DNA from: Acephala macrosclerotiorum
Taxonomy: Eukaryota > Ascomycota > Leotiomycetes > Helotiales > Mollisiaceae
Direction of reading: 5' to 3'
NCBI GenBank assembly: GCA_014904845.1
Contig: MU119272.1
Location: 124,001-188,000 of the forward strand
DNA length: 64,000 bases
Under the pieces are notes generated by a model. It made no database searches and was not told the origin of the DNA. It saw only the letters and a program-made list of their open reading frames with translations. Shown here piece after piece: positions 1 through 11,946 of the stretch. The translations under genes were made by a program, and so were the position numbers. The number at the start of each line of letters is the position of its first letter. The stretch's first letter is position 1.

Positions 1-319
1 AAAAAAGCAAGTTCTAGGAATGATGCCTTTGAACAAGCAACAAGTTGCTTGTCTTGCATACTTGACAACTAGAAAATGTTGAAAGAATGTGGGAAATGTG
101 TAAAATATTTAGCATGACGATGTCCCTTTGACATCACACAGGAGCTGACATGCTTCAAGTGATTCAGAAGACAGGACATAAGTCTTATCCCCAGATATGG
201 ACGTGAATACTGAGTCGTATAAGCACAATCTCGGCCTGACCGCACTCATTGCTCACACCTGGATTTCGCCTGGTCGTTATACCTTCAAATACGCAGATCT
301 GTTGTCATGTTCACCTCAA
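1..319. other. Intergenic, no gene seen
   Basis: No coding frame with recognisable content was found upstream of the tRNA gene. A gene lying mainly outside the window cannot be excluded. Confidence 0.4.
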
Positions 320-391
320 GGACCGCTGGCGCAACGGTAGCGCGTTCGACTCCAGATCGAAAGGTTGTCCGTTCAAATCGGGCGTGGTTCA
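320..391 (+). tRNA. tRNA-Trp (anticodon CCA)
   Basis: A 72-nt cloverleaf can be folded by eye. The seven-pair acceptor stem is GGACCGC with GTGGTTC (two G-U pairs). The D arm has a GCGC stem. The five-pair anticodon stem is TTCGA with TCGAA around loop CTCCAGA, giving anticodon CCA. The T stem is GTCCG with CGGGC around loop TTCAAAT, and the discriminator base is A. There is no intron. The gene decodes the single Trp codon UGG. A covariance-model search was not possible here, but all stems pair. Confidence 0.88.
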
Positions 392-1540
392 AATCCTCTT
401 CAGGTGATGGAATTCCTTTTACTTTTCGGTCTTATAGTTTTGGCTCTTTGACTGAAAGGTGAGAGAGAAACTTTTCCTTCCTGGAAGCATCCCTTTGTTA
501 GCTTCATTTAGCCAGCCCATCATAACTTTTTACTCTCAAAATATCAACGCCGAGGCCGAGCAAAAATTGATACTCGCTTGTCTACTCTCGCTCCTCCTCG
601 ACCCACTCCACCAAAAACTTCATCCGAAGTCCTTCCTTCATTCTCCCCAATTCCAAAAACAAAATCAGAAGATCAAAAAAAATGTGTTCTAATCAAGGTA
701 TGCCTTGATTCGCAGATAGATGCGGCTTCTGTGGATCGAACACAGTGCCTCCAGATTTCATGTCTGAAGTGATCTTCAGTCTGGCCTTTGAGATTGTTAG
801 TTTGCGGATGTTGTTGATGGAAGTGGGTAAACATACGCTCTCCCAAGTGAGCTAAAGCCGCTTTGAGTCTTGATTGGTTGATGAAGGGATTATGGGTATT
901 CAAATCTATATCGACTTTAGGAAATAGAGGGTCAAGTCATGAGGAGAGATTTTGCCGAGGTGGGTATTTTGGCGGGAGGTGTGCCTATGAAATATGACAG
1001 CGGAGGACCCCCCTCAAAGTCTCACACATTATCAACGTAGAAAAATACCAGGTGCCAGTTCGGTGGATAAGTTGATAATTGTACTTGTGAGTCTGTTGTT
1101 ATGATTTCGTGTCAAAATCTCTCCAGTCCATTGTAAAAACCTTGTCTGGTGTGAAAAGTTGCTTTGAACTATAGGAAGATGAGCAGCCTTTCTTCTCTAA
1201 ATGTTGGCTCTACTGTGTTTGAATTACCCAACAGTGATCCTACGGTGCATGTGTCCTAAAGCCTGCCGATTGAGAAGATCCATGCATGTACTTCTATTCC
1301 TACTCACAGAGCATCCAGCGCCTAAGTTGTCAACAACCCGTCACATTAGCATCACGGCAGCAAGATGTCTGAAAAGGCCTTTTGTTCATTTCTCCGATGT
1401 GAAGCTTCTAAGCCGAGAGATATTTGTTATCACAATCCTACAGCATGGAAACCGCATGTTGCCAAATCACAGAATCCGAAGTCCGCTGCACTCAAACGCT
1501 CCAAGAAACGCCTTGCAAATCATCGTATCGTAACGTATCA
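392..1540. other. Intergenic region, possible small unrecognised coding remnant
   Basis: This gap of about 1.15 kb separates the tRNA from the 3' end of the VanZ-like gene. I could not assign any gene. On the minus strand between about 960 and 673 there is an open frame reading through a segment that also looks like a fungal intron (donor GTATGT, branch CTAAC, acceptor AAAG). It is discussed as a finding and is not called as a gene. Confidence 0.35.
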
Positions 1541-2234
1541 TCAATCTGCCCTTTTTTTAGTCTCCCCGAGATCCTCACCAGCGGAGCTCGCACTAGGAGT
1601 CTTCAGTCCCTCACCCTCAGCACTATCCAAGTGCTCATCCTCGTCCCAGCCATCCTCGATGTTCTCATCCCAGTTATCCACCTCCTGGTCCAAAGTCGGA
1701 GTATGTGCCGGCACTCCTACGCTCGTCGTCCCCGACTCTTGTGCCCCAATACCCTCACCAAGCTCTAGATCTGCCTCTTCATCTCCAGGCACAACTTGAT
1801 AGTTCTTGGCCAGTCTCTTCCTCTCCAACATCCTCAGGTGATACCAAGAGCTCAATCCTATAGCTGCCAAACTCCCCACCACATTCGCAACGATATCATA
1901 GAAATCGAACTGCCTTCCATTTGGCAGAAATCCTTGAAGGAATTCCGATCCGACACCGAGGATGCCGGTGCAGACGAGGAGAGTGAGGTGCAAGTTGCGC
2001 CTGCGAGAAGTGTCGAGGATCCAGTAGAAGCAGGTTGTGAGGATGAAGAATGTGAGACAGTGGAGGATCTTGTCGTTGATTATGGCACCGAGTTGGAGGG
2101 AGGAGAGGCCAGCATAACCCGCTGTCGCGGCCAGGAAGATGAAAGCTCCTATAGCATGATGTCAGTTCCAGCGCGAGGCTGGGAGCTGCTGTTGATAGGA
2201 TCCACTGACCTGCGAAGGGTAGCCTTATTCGCAT
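1541..2234 (-). CDS. VanZ-like domain membrane protein
   Basis: Two exons, 2234-2210 and 2148-1541, separated by a 60-bp intron, give 210 residues. The ATG at 2234 opens a short exon. The splice restores one frame through several hydrophobic stretches: roughly residues 9-27, 37-56, 64-84 and 90-108. The segment EFLQGFLPNGRQFDFYDIVA, followed by a small-residue helix, is the motif typical of fungal VanZ-like proteins. The C-terminal 90 residues are acidic and disordered, presumably cytosolic. VanZ in bacteria is linked to teicoplanin resistance. The function of the fungal homologues is unknown, so no role is claimed. The gene diverges from SPT7. Identification rests on motif and topology; membership in another small membrane family is possible. 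Confidence 0.75.
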
Positions 2235-2843
2235 TTTGATGTGCTGTTATGTATGCGTAGAGGGAAAAGTCATTTCAGCTCTAAACATCCCCCAAGTTTT
2301 TGCTTTGCAGGAGCTCTAGGTTCCAGCGTCAGAGCTTCGTGTTCAGTGAGGCACGACAAAGAGCTGCACGTGATGAGGGAGCGGTCCATGAAAGTGGAGC
2401 AGACCGCGGGGGACTACATTGGGAGATTCATTATTTCCTACAACCTTAACCCAAGCTTTAAATTGACAGAAAATTAGATAGAGTGCTCGAGAATGTAGAT
2501 GCGCCAAATGCCCATGAGTACGATCATCGTAAATATCAATAATGCGCCGAGTTGTGGTGATTTTCATATGGGTTTCTACCAGGTCTTAATGTTCGCAATG
2601 AGCTAGAACCGGCCTTCTGACTGCAACGACACTCTCCCCAAAGACAACCCGACTCCATCGAATTTGGGAGAATTCCATCAATAACGCGACAACGACATCA
2701 TTTATCGAGACACAAATTTCTTGCTGCATCACAGATGACGGCCACGAACCCAAAGCCCAGTTGAGGGAGCTGCAAACCGTTTTCTCACGACGAGGAGGCG
2801 ATAATTCTGGCGCATCCTTGCGCGCTTCACCCACCCGCTTGAG
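2235..2843. promoter_or_regulatory. Divergent promoter region between VanZ-like gene and SPT7
   Basis: 609 bp lie between the two start codons, and the region must hold both 5' leaders and promoters. No coding signal was recognised and no specific factor site is claimed. Confidence 0.5.
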
Positions 2844-5800
2844 ATGTCTATATTCAACTCCGGGCATCAATCATGGCTTCCTTCATCATCGCATCTCAGT
2901 AGCAGACCCTTCCATCGACGAGACGATACGCCTGCGGGCTCGAATACCCCAAGTCTCCCTTTCGAAGATGCGACAATGGGCGAACCGGCCACCGTACAAT
3001 ATGATGGTGACAATGTGGAGGAGGACCATCAGAGGCAGTTATTCAAGGAACTATACCAGCGCAGTGAATCCAAGATAGCTGCATTGTTCGGGGGAAGGAG
3101 GACATTCGAACAAGACTCTGCCGACGATGATAGCGCGCAAAATGATCAATTCGTCGCGGACGAGCCCAATATCGAGGAGCCCGCCAGGGAACCAGCCCCC
3201 AAGAAGGTTACGCGGACCATTGATGAGGATAACTACGATGATGATGAGGATGAGGATGAAGACGATGTGCAGAAGTCCCCGAGCAAAAACAAAAGCGGAA
3301 ATGCTCTGTTGTCGCCCTCCAAATCCGGCAGTTCTCCTGTCTCTTCAGACGTATCACCAACCAAGCAGCCCGAGCAAAGTAAAGACGTTGCCGCGCAAGA
3401 AGAGCCCAAGTCTTCGGAAGATGCGCGCAAACAGTTGGAGGAGGCTAAGAAGGCCACCGAGGAAGCAGCGAAGCGCAGTTTTCATACCCTGTTCTATACA
3501 TTAGAGAACGACAGAATAGCTATGCTGGAGCAGCAGAGGTTAGAGGAGTCCGAGAAACAGATAGATGCTGAGATGGACAACAATGGCACAACCAGTAATG
3601 CGAACGGCGCGAATGGAGAACACCACGGGTCGTTGAGTAGTGCAAATCTTGGTGCTTCGAGTTTGACTCTCAAGCATCTGATTGCACGGATAGACCTCAA
3701 GCGCGACCAAGTCCGAGCTTCGGATGCCGAGTTACGGTCCCTAATGAACGAAGTCCGCAAGAACAGGAGTAAGTGGGCAAGCGAGGAGAATGTCCATCAA
3801 GAAGAACTCTATGAAGCTGCGGAAAAAGTTCTAAGTGAACTAAAAGCAATGACCGAGTACTCCGCACCTTTCCTCACCAGGGTGAATAAGCGGGATGCGC
3901 CTGACTACTATCTCAGTAAGTATCTTCATCTGATGGGGAAGGAGTCGTCTAACGCGTATTAGTCATCAAGCACCCTATGGATCTCGGGACAATGACCAAG
4001 AAGTTGAAGACATTGACATACAAGTCGAAGAAGGAATTTGTCGATGATCTTGACTTAATATGGAGTAACTGTCTGAAGTACAATGCTGATGTTGCACACC
4101 CATTACGGCGGAATGCCAATTCCATGAGGAAAGAGGCAGAGAAACTTGTACCACTGATTCCAGATCTCGTCATCCGGCCAAGAGCAGAAGTCGAAGCCGA
4201 AGAGCGGAGAAAGCAAAACGGCGGCGAAGATGACGATAGCGATGATGAGCCCATCATGTCTTCCAGAGGAAGAAAGGCAGGAGCCAAAAGCTCGAAGGCC
4301 CGGAAATCAGGAAATGGTCATGAAGAAGGCACTCCCGGCGTTGAGCAAAAGCCTACTCTTCAACTCAATGGTCTTCTGGGCAACTTAGGAGAAGGGTCGG
4401 ACGCTGGTTTTGATGGGAGCCAGAATGGCTTTGCCACACCACCAATCGGATCCATCACGCCATCAATGAATGGGGTACCAGGTCATGGAAGCCAAGCTGA
4501 CGCTATGGACATTGATGGACCTTCAATCAATGGACTCTCGTTGGGCCAGGCACTCGGCGCTGCTGCGGATGATCTTCGAGAAGATGAAGAGTACAAGATC
4601 TGGAAGCAAGTGACAAAGAAAGACCGTGCGCTGATAGCCAAGGAGAGAAATCGTCTTTTCAGAGGTGATAAACTCAATGGTGATGAGCCTGCTCTCCTTC
4701 GTACGAAAGCCGGTATGAGGAGATGGCTTCGGCAGCAAAAAGAAGCACAGATCGATGCTTCGCGCTCAGATGCAAAATCGAAAGATGCTTTGCAGGGTGT
4801 AGAAACTCTTGCTGAAGGAATGGAAGGCGAAGAAGAACGGGTCATACCTGATTATTACGACTCCCTTTCAGCCATACCCGAAATTCCTCGCAAGCTTCAG
4901 TGGGTTGAAGACGCTGATGGCCAGCTCATTGATCAGCACGACGAGTGTATCCGCATGGTTCCACCTGGCCAATTTACTACCCCCAAAAGCTCTTTGGCTT
5001 CAAAGGTTGATGCGAATATGAGGCAGATGCAAGAAACTAGGAAATTGTGTTCGAAGATCGGCGTCATCAAGCAAATGCAATTGCAGGCGCAGGTACGTTT
5101 TTAAGTGAATCGATTACCGCAGTATTGTGAATTGACAATAGACAGATGTACAACAATCAATTTCCAAAGTACGAACCCGAGCCATTCATTGAAGCCGACA
5201 TCGAGCCCTACGTCGTTTCAGATGATGGTCCGATAATGGCAACTTGGGTCTGCAAGGCTGCTTTGCAACGCTCTGTTGCAAAACTTTGCTATCACGCTGG
5301 TTTTGAAGAGCTTCAACCGAGTGCTTTAGATGTCATCACCGATATTGCTGGAGATTTCTTCACAAAACTCGTACAGACTTTCAATGTCTATCGCGAGGCG
5401 CCCAAGATACCTGCAAATAATCCTGGAGCCAAATGGCAGGAGCGCTTCACGAACGAGGAGGTTGTCCTTCACACTCTTAGTGAGAACGGCCTCGATGTTG
5501 AAGCCTTGGAAAGTCACGTCAAGGACGATGTTGAGCGGCTGGGAACCAAATTAGGTGTCATGCACGAGCGTATGAAGGCTCATCTTTCTGATCTTCTACG
5601 GCCTGCGCTTACTGATGCTGGACCCGATGGCTCTGGTGCGTTCAACGACGGCAGCGAGCAATTCGTTGGTGGTGACTTTGCCGAAGAGCTTGGTGAAGAC
5701 TTCTTCGGTTTCAAGGCTCTTGGTCTGGACAGCGAATTTGGGATGGCGAGTTTGTCGGTGCCTTTGCATCTTTTGCACACAAGGCTGTATCAGAACCAGC

Positions 5801-6312
5801 CTGCTGCTGTTGCGCAAGGACCATCGACAGACATTTTCGAGCCTCTTCCGCCTTTGGAGCCGGTTACTAAGGAGAACTTGCAAGACCAGATTGGTCTGGT
5901 TAGAAACTTCTTCCTTGCCAAGTTGCATGCCAATGACGACGAGCCTCTATTGGAAGATGAAGAGCTGCCTCCTAAGCAAAGACCAACAAGGCCTCGCCTG
6001 GGTCCTACTGGCAAGATCACCAGTCCTCGGAAGCGGCCGCTGAAAGAACAGTCCGGAAACGCCAAGAAGAAAAAGAAGCTCGACAACGGCACCGCCATGG
6101 ATCCAGCGACTGGTGCTAAGTCAGGCGTTAATGGTAGTCCGGAGAAGCCAAATGCCCTATCAGCTTCAGCAAAGAAGCTCAAGCTCAGCTTACCAAACGG
6201 GGGACCGGTCTCGATGGAGCGAGTTGAAAGCAGCCAAGGCAATGCTAGCAACACCGAGAAAGACGACGGAAGTGCCGTCGGCATGATGAGTCCAGAGAGC
6301 ATTGAAAGGTGA
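2844..6312 (+). CDS. SPT7: SAGA complex subunit Spt7 (bromodomain protein)
   Basis: Three exons (2844-3915, 3963-5092, 5146-6312) with introns of 47 and 53 bp give 1122 residues. Spt7 is a core scaffold of the SAGA histone acetyltransferase and transcription coactivator complex in the nucleus. A long acidic, disordered N-terminus with a run of Asp/Glu around residues 125-145 precedes a bromodomain at about 320-420. The first intron splits that bromodomain inside the segment reading [15 protein letters not shown]. The acetyl-lysine-binding Asn is in CLKYN near residue 397. The third exon opens with the Spt7 histone-fold partner region: [20 protein letters not shown] followed by an amphipathic helix with [13 protein letters not shown]. 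The tail is Lys-rich with likely nuclear localisation signals (KKKKKL). Length and domain order match filamentous-fungal Spt7. The start is the first ATG of the open frame. Confidence 0.92.
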
Positions 6313-7724
6313 TCACTATCATCATCATCATCTTTGGATATCATATATGCCATCAAATAGAAGAGCGCTCCGGCCTCGCATCACAGTCGCTTAGCCCTTG
6401 TCCTCAAAAAGAGGAACATTCGGCCTTAAAACACCACACTCGCTACCACTCAACAAAAAGAAGTTGAGAGCCTCGCACAAACAAACACCCACCAAACCGT
6501 ACATATGGGAAAGGCCACCTTGTGCCACGAAATCATCAACCGCGAAAACTTAATCTGCCAATGTGTACTAAAACTTTTTCCTTCTCATTCACCTCATCAA
6601 TTCCGCGTTCATGTTATACTTCATCGTTCCTTTTTACAAGCTATGGTATTCATTGATGGCGTTTTATCGGCTCGGCTCTGCCCAGGGGGGCTCGGGTTGG
6701 AGGGAGGGAATATCTGTCTGGCTCTTGCATTTTCGATGGGTTTGGATGGGCTTCTTTTTTCATCAATAATGCGTGCATGAAGATTCGTTCAGGGACTGAG
6801 AAAATGGTATGGAATGGGATGGTAGTTGGGTGGTAAGGAGTAGGTGGAGCAGCGTGTTTGTGTTTAGAAAGACGGGGGTAGGGGGATTGGAAGAGAAAAA
6901 GGAAATGAAGAGATCTGGAGATGGGGATGGAGATGGGAAATGAGGTGAGATGATGAAGTTGCTGTTGGCTGTATTTTATGTTGTGCTGTGGAGTAGATGA
7001 TCAATTCGATGATTGGTCTCAAAATCTCTTGTACTTCACCTACCTTACTACCCCAGTATGCTTATAATATTACCAAATGAGCGGCGACTAAAGTGTGCCC
7101 TATTGCTCCAAATGTGGTCAAGCGACTTACTTAACCCCTCTAACTCGACACCCATTGTGCTCCGCTGTTTTCCTCGTGATGAATGCATTTTCCACGATTT
7201 TCTTTTGTAAATCTTATCTTCGACATGGGGTCATCCAACGCATTCTGTTTCTGCTTCAGGATATTGGTAATCTCCGCTCGTAATTCTTCACCATTAGCGA
7301 CTCGGTTCAGGGATTGACATTCTGCGGCCCTACTCATGTCCATTCTCACAACACACTCGCTTACAGATGTTTTCTAGTCGGGCTAGCGGCGAGTTAAAGC
7401 GACACTTGGTTATGGTTGACACTTTCAACTTTGCGCATCTTCATTGTTGTTATGTTCTAAGCTATTTCCTATGACCGTGCAAAACTAATAGTGGACAGTA
7501 GAAGCCAGCTAAAGAGTGTTGTTCTCCAGCACCTGCGAGAACTCTGCGAATTTACCGACTGCGAAAGAGCTAGATATGGCCATTACATCTGTATCGCGGC
7601 ACTTCGTCCAGTGATTGATGCAAGAATATATGGAGAAAGTTCAAATGCGTTCCCACTCCTTCCATGTCAAATCGCAGCACCGTTTGCCTTTGACTTTCAC
7701 CAAACCACTGTTGAGCTTAGGCAT
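6313..7724. other. Intergenic, no gene recognised
   Basis: About 1.4 kb follows SPT7. The first part is the likely 3' UTR, starting with a short TCA-repeat, then G-rich purine tracts around 6780-6960. On the minus strand an ATG-initiated frame of 67 codons (7343-7140) is rich in charged residues and has a possible helix (EELRAEITNILKQKQNAL). No family could be assigned, so it is not called. Confidence 0.4.
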
Positions 7725-8687
7725 CTACCAGTCCGGATTTGAGGCATGGTATCGTGAGAATCTTAACTCCAACTCTCGGAAAATGACGCCTAGAACTGGA
7801 GACAGCTCCGACTTGTCGCCGACTTCGAAGTCTAGATGTTGTATGCCGCTAGCAACTCGAAACAGTCTCAATTCGTAGCGAGCACTACTATGGCCGACGA
7901 TGGCGATATCTTGCAGAGCTGTGAACCTGCGAAAGGGGTTGCCGCTAACTTTGCTCAACAAATTCTCAATTCTCGAAAAGTCGAAAACCAAGTGCTGAAT
8001 TGAGCTCAACACTCCTCCTTTCCAGTTTTCCATGTATCGAACCTGAATATACTTTTGACGAACCCCGCTGGGAAGAAGAGTATATCCTGTACAGGATCTA
8101 CCCTTACGAAACTGCCATTCTCCTTCGTGTTTAGGTAAAGACTGTAGATTTTCAAAGCTTCTTGACGAGATTCTGTGCACACTGTCAAGAGAGTTGGCTG
8201 AACCTAGTAAATAGAAGTCTTGTACTTGGAAGGGTCTGCTTCCCATGCTTGACGAAGTGCTTTGCGCTCGGGCCCTCTAGGATTAAGGTCAGGATTAAGG
8301 TCTCTGTCCTCAATGAGTTGGAAAAACGGATTGGGATCGAAGGCATGGTTGAGCACCAGAAGTCTTGACCTTGGCATCGCATATCTCCAGATTTCACAAC
8401 TCAGTGGGAAGCTTCTTGTACTTGACAAAATTCCAAGGCTCTGTTTGGATAATAGATGGCGGCTCGACCCATGCCTCTATCTTCCAAGCCAATGCTCGGA
8501 CAGTCTTGAGCACAGCCTTCAATGATTCTTGGGTGATTTCTTGTGATGCTAGGGCGAACTGCTCGGTTTCGGCCGCAATGTTTAGTGCGATCTTCTTGAC
8601 ATCTTTCATTCGAAGCTCTTCTAGCGACATTGTGATGACTTCCGCGGAGATAGTCTGATCCGTAGCAGATCTTTCGGACGGTGTCAT
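7725..8687 (-). pseudogene. 2EXR-family pseudogene (relic 1)
   Basis: A broken member of the fungal 2EXR family (F-box-like N-terminal LPxELRxxIW motif followed by CxESRxxAL). The ATG at 8687 starts an open frame that reaches the domain start as FVKYKKLPTEL. It is then cut by TGA at 8396-8394, where the family has an Arg (CGA), with a one-base frame change. The domain resumes as IWRYAMPRSRLLVLNH. A TAG at 8206-8204 follows, and the same frame continues with LLTVCTESRQEALKIYSLYL. A further frame change near 8020-8040 leads into a C-terminal frame ending at 7725. All stops fit C-to-T changes. No intron can remove these lesions while keeping the motifs. Confidence 0.8.
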
Positions 8688-9050
8688 ATTGCTGATTGTC
8701 TGTGTGCTCGTCAGTACTTTTGGTCGCGAAAATCCTTGAAACTAGAAACGCACTTGTGGATCTTGACCGAAGCTACCCTGTCTTTCTTCCCGCATTGATC
8801 TGCCTGCGATGCCCTATGTGTCCGTCAGTGAACCACTCCTACCAACTTGATTGGGAAGGAAGGATTCACCTTCGACGCCCAACCACAGTTGTGTGGCCGA
8901 AGTCGCTCGGGTGCCCAGAGAAGGTTCTTCCCTGGCAGCAGTCCCGACGCCGATGAATAGCCCGAGCCCGAATTAAGCATCTGGCGATGGGGGGGGCGGA
9001 TGAGGTGAGCTCCAGGAGAGGAGTTGTTGAAGAAGAAGAAGAAGAAGAAG

Positions 9051-9081
<31 letters not shown>

Positions 9082-9441
9082 GTGGTTGTGAGAGGAAGTA
9101 GCAGAGCTAAGCGAGCCACACTAGCGACCCCACTTCAACTACCAATTCACCTTTGGAAGGAATGGCACACAGGCAGTAGGTGCGAGTCACAGAGTAGGTC
9201 GAGGCTCACTTCCAATTTCTAGCGCTTGCTGTCTTTAGCTTTCAAGATGTCACTAGCATCTAAATAGCTTCCATAGTGAAAATTACTAGCATTCTGCACC
9301 CCCCTTTTCCCGTTGAGCTGCCTGTCGCTAAACATCGTACCCTCTATGCAACCTTGATGACAGGTGCAACAGAACAGCCAACGCATTCCAATGATTAACG
9401 CCCAACATCCTAGGTTCTCTAGTACTGCACATATATAACCT
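8688..9441. other. Intergenic with purine tract
   Basis: No gene was recognised. The stretch contains the GAA microsatellite annotated separately and otherwise mixed-composition sequence. Confidence 0.45.
9029..9080. repeat. (GAA)n microsatellite, about 17 units
   Basis: An uninterrupted run of GAA triplets of 52 bases, with pure purine on the plus strand. It lies in intergenic DNA between a 2EXR relic and the next gene's 3' end and is not in a reading frame of any called gene. Confidence 0.97.
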
Positions 9442-10433
9442 TCAAGGTTTCTTGATAGTCGTCTTCTCTAAACGCAACCTCGTACTAGAGCCTTTTCGTC
9501 TCGGCCCGAGTGGTAGTGGTTTATCAGAATCAGAATCAGAATCAGAATCATTGACGACAATCGATAATCCACTAGGAAAGTCAGGACTGTAAGCAATGCT
9601 GCGACGTCTCGGGCGAATGAGATTAGGAGTCTTTGGCGAGTGTTCCGGGGAGTCGTCAGGAGTCGGTGTCTTGTCGTCTTTGGTCTCGTCACGAGTGAAG
9701 TCTCTGGTAGCCGTCATCCGTAGGGGTGCTAACGAAGGTCTCTCACAAGCACTGGGCTTCTGACGAGCGTTCAGTCTCTGATGAACTTGCTGTTGCTGTT
9801 GAGCATGCTGTTGCTGTCGAGCATATTGTCGAGCTTGCAATTGCAGAATAAGTCTCTGTTGGAGCAGCTGATGCTGAAGAGGTAGTTTCTCGTCCAAGCA
9901 TTGCCTCTTCAAACGCGGTTCGTGAGAGATACTGGAGATCGCTGCATGTTCAGATACAGTGTTGTCATTTCGACAATCTTGGTCTCGTGTCGCTGAAGCC
10001 CGACTTCTGGCGATAGCTCGAGTATTCCCCGGTTCAAACATTGGCCGTGATGTGAACACCATCGCCTGGTATTTTAATTGCAGCATCGTCTCTGCCGCAT
10101 CGAAGTCATCCGCCTTCCACCCAGAATTATCAGTACTGAGTTGCATCAAGATGCCTGCTGCTTCTATGTCTTCATCGCCAATCGTAGACTCGATAGGCGT
10201 TCCCACTTCCTCTCCTGAATGTCGATCCTTGAACTGGTGCTGAGGCTCGGGCGCAGGCATGGGCGGAAGCTTGGGAGCTGAGACAGGTTTGCGATTCTGT
10301 GAAAAGGGGTTGAGACCAAGGCCTTTGAATTCCATGAGACTCTTACCTTGAAGAGATTGTCTGGGTCCCCAGTCGAACACTCGGGACTTGGGGGATCTCT
10401 GTTTGGAAGAGATTGGACTGTGATGCGTCCCAT
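9442..10433 (-). CDS. Disordered Gln/Pro-rich protein with paired AAxxLMQL-type motifs
   Basis: Two exons, 10433-10347 and 10296-9442, with a 50-bp intron (GTAAGA..TTTTCACAG) give 313 residues. The ATG at 10433 was chosen because splicing joins it in phase to the long exon; the long exon alone has no good upstream ATG. The protein looks intrinsically disordered. Two related short motifs sit about 20 residues apart near residues 75-105, AAGILMQLS and AAETMLQLK, each preceded by acidic residues. A Gln-rich stretch (RQQQHAQQQQQ) lies near residues 185-200. Basic clusters (RPRRRSIAY) and an SD dipeptide repeat, encoded by a GAATCA-type repeat, are near the C-terminus. I do not recognise the family. 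Nuclear localisation is plausible from composition only. Confidence 0.72.
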
Positions 10434-10838
10434 GGCGATGGAGATAGTTGAATGATGAGATATGAAAGCGCACCACCGTAAATTATGATGTGATGTTGTG
10501 GAGCAGATGTCTATCGTGGTGATGTTGGATCGTGACATGGGCCGAAAGTCTGAGGAAAGAGCGAACGAGGAGCTGGAATGAGGCAAGGGCTACGAATTCC
10601 GCTCCGAATCGAAACGTTCAAAGAGAGTATGATGAACCTTGAGGTTGGTGACGTTTATTTTGCATATGGCTTAGTGATGCTTTCTTGCTATTTTTCATTT
10701 CTAAAAAGCCGAGCGTAATTTCAGTGATTTCTACTGTCCCGCGCTGTCACTGAACCCATACTGCCAAGCGAAGAGAGGCTTTCAAGGGACCCAAAACTTT
10801 ATCAGAAAGAACAATCTGATGCCCCGGCAAACTCTTCC
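10434..10838. other. Intergenic, upstream of the Gln/Pro-rich gene
   Basis: This is the presumed promoter of the minus-strand gene at 9442-10433 and the 3' side of the next 2EXR relic. No coding content was recognised. Confidence 0.45.
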
Positions 10839-11946
10839 TCACAATTCGCATTCAAATTTACTGATAACCCTCATTTGAAGTAACGGTGGTACCACATGAG
10901 CTCCTTCCATCTCTGCCCTGGCCACATATTGCCGATATGCCCTCTCTAGCTTCTTAATAATATCGGTGATGGCCGTAGTAGCAGCATACGAAACGGAATC
11001 TTCTTTGGTTCCCACTAACTTCAGAACTTCATCAAGCGTCCGTGGATGGATGTGCTCAGTGTAGAGATGGTATTCGCACTTCATGACCAGTGTGAATGAC
11101 CTCAAGCCGGTAAAATTTCGAATCAAGGCCTTGGCCATGTCGTCGTCCCGGCGGCAACCATCAAGAGCAAGATGTTCAATGTTTGCTAATGTAGCAGGCG
11201 TACAACATGTTATCCAGACCCACGGTTGTTGTCCGAGGTAGATTCTGTGATGTAAACAATGCCATATGCTGCATCAGCCCTGTTGTATGACAGGTAGTCA
11301 GTGGTATCAGGCTTCTATGTATACTTCTTCAAAGCCTCTTGTCTCGACTCTCGGCAGATGTGAAGCACTTGGGGAGGCTGTCGATAGCGGATATCGTGGC
11401 TGGCTCTTCACCGGACATATCCTCCCCTTGGCCACCATTGACGCCGATGAGCTATATAGGTACAACACGAGTTCCTGGCATAGCGTATTTCCAGATCTTG
11501 AGCCTCAACTCGATAGGAAGTCCTGGGAACAGGTGGAATTTGTCGAACTTAGCGTATCCAGCACCTTCTTTGAAGGATCCGCGAAGGGAAGGAATTGTGG
11601 ACTTGATGGATTTGAGTGATTGCGAGAGTGTTTTCTAGGAATATCCTGAGCCTATGACGAGAGCACCTGGTGCGGCAGCCTCCAGGGATCGGGCAAGGAG
11701 TTGGACGTTGTGCGTCAGCTCTACAAGCTGCTGCGTCTTGCGCATGAATTCTTCAGTTGACATGGCATCCGTCCTAGATGTGGCACCGTCGATAGCATCG
11801 TCATTGTCCTTGAAGGGGTCAACAACTCTAGTTCTGACAAGGGAAGCTCGATCTGAGCGTCCGTGCAGATATACCTTGGCGTTGACAGGACCAATGGATT
11901 GCGCAACAGAATCTGTTCACATCATCGCGTCGTTGAGGTCTGCCAT
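10839..11946 (-). pseudogene. 2EXR-family pseudogene (relic 2)
   Basis: From the ATG at 11946 one minus-strand frame can be followed for over 500 bases through an N-terminal helical region into a clear 2EXR start. The domain reads FDKFHLFPGLPIELRLKIW and then KYAMPGTRVVPI. The frame is interrupted by TGA at 11919-11917, TAG at 11637-11635 and TAG at 11454-11452. A frame change then falls within the ESRQEALKKY motif near 11335. The C-terminal part is preserved as an open frame ending at 10839, with the family-like segment NIEHLALDGCRRDDD just before it. Each stop fits a C-to-T change in CGA or CAG. The neighbouring relics carry the same type of damage. Confidence 0.82.

Noticed and set aside
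673..770. Minus-strand segment with HEIWRHCV and ICESR, resembling 2EXR motifs
   Set aside because: The two motifs are only about 13 residues apart, far closer than in the 2EXR domain; similarity is probably accidental.
3233..3457. Antisense frame ending in a run of Ser codons opposite SPT7
   Set aside because: The Ser run is simply the complement of the Asp/Glu (GATGAT) acidic run in SPT7.
5790..6356. 188-codon open frame antisense to SPT7
   Set aside because: It lies wholly opposite a conserved exon, has low-complexity Ser/Leu/Gly composition expected from the reverse of Lys/Glu-rich coding sequence, and matches no family.
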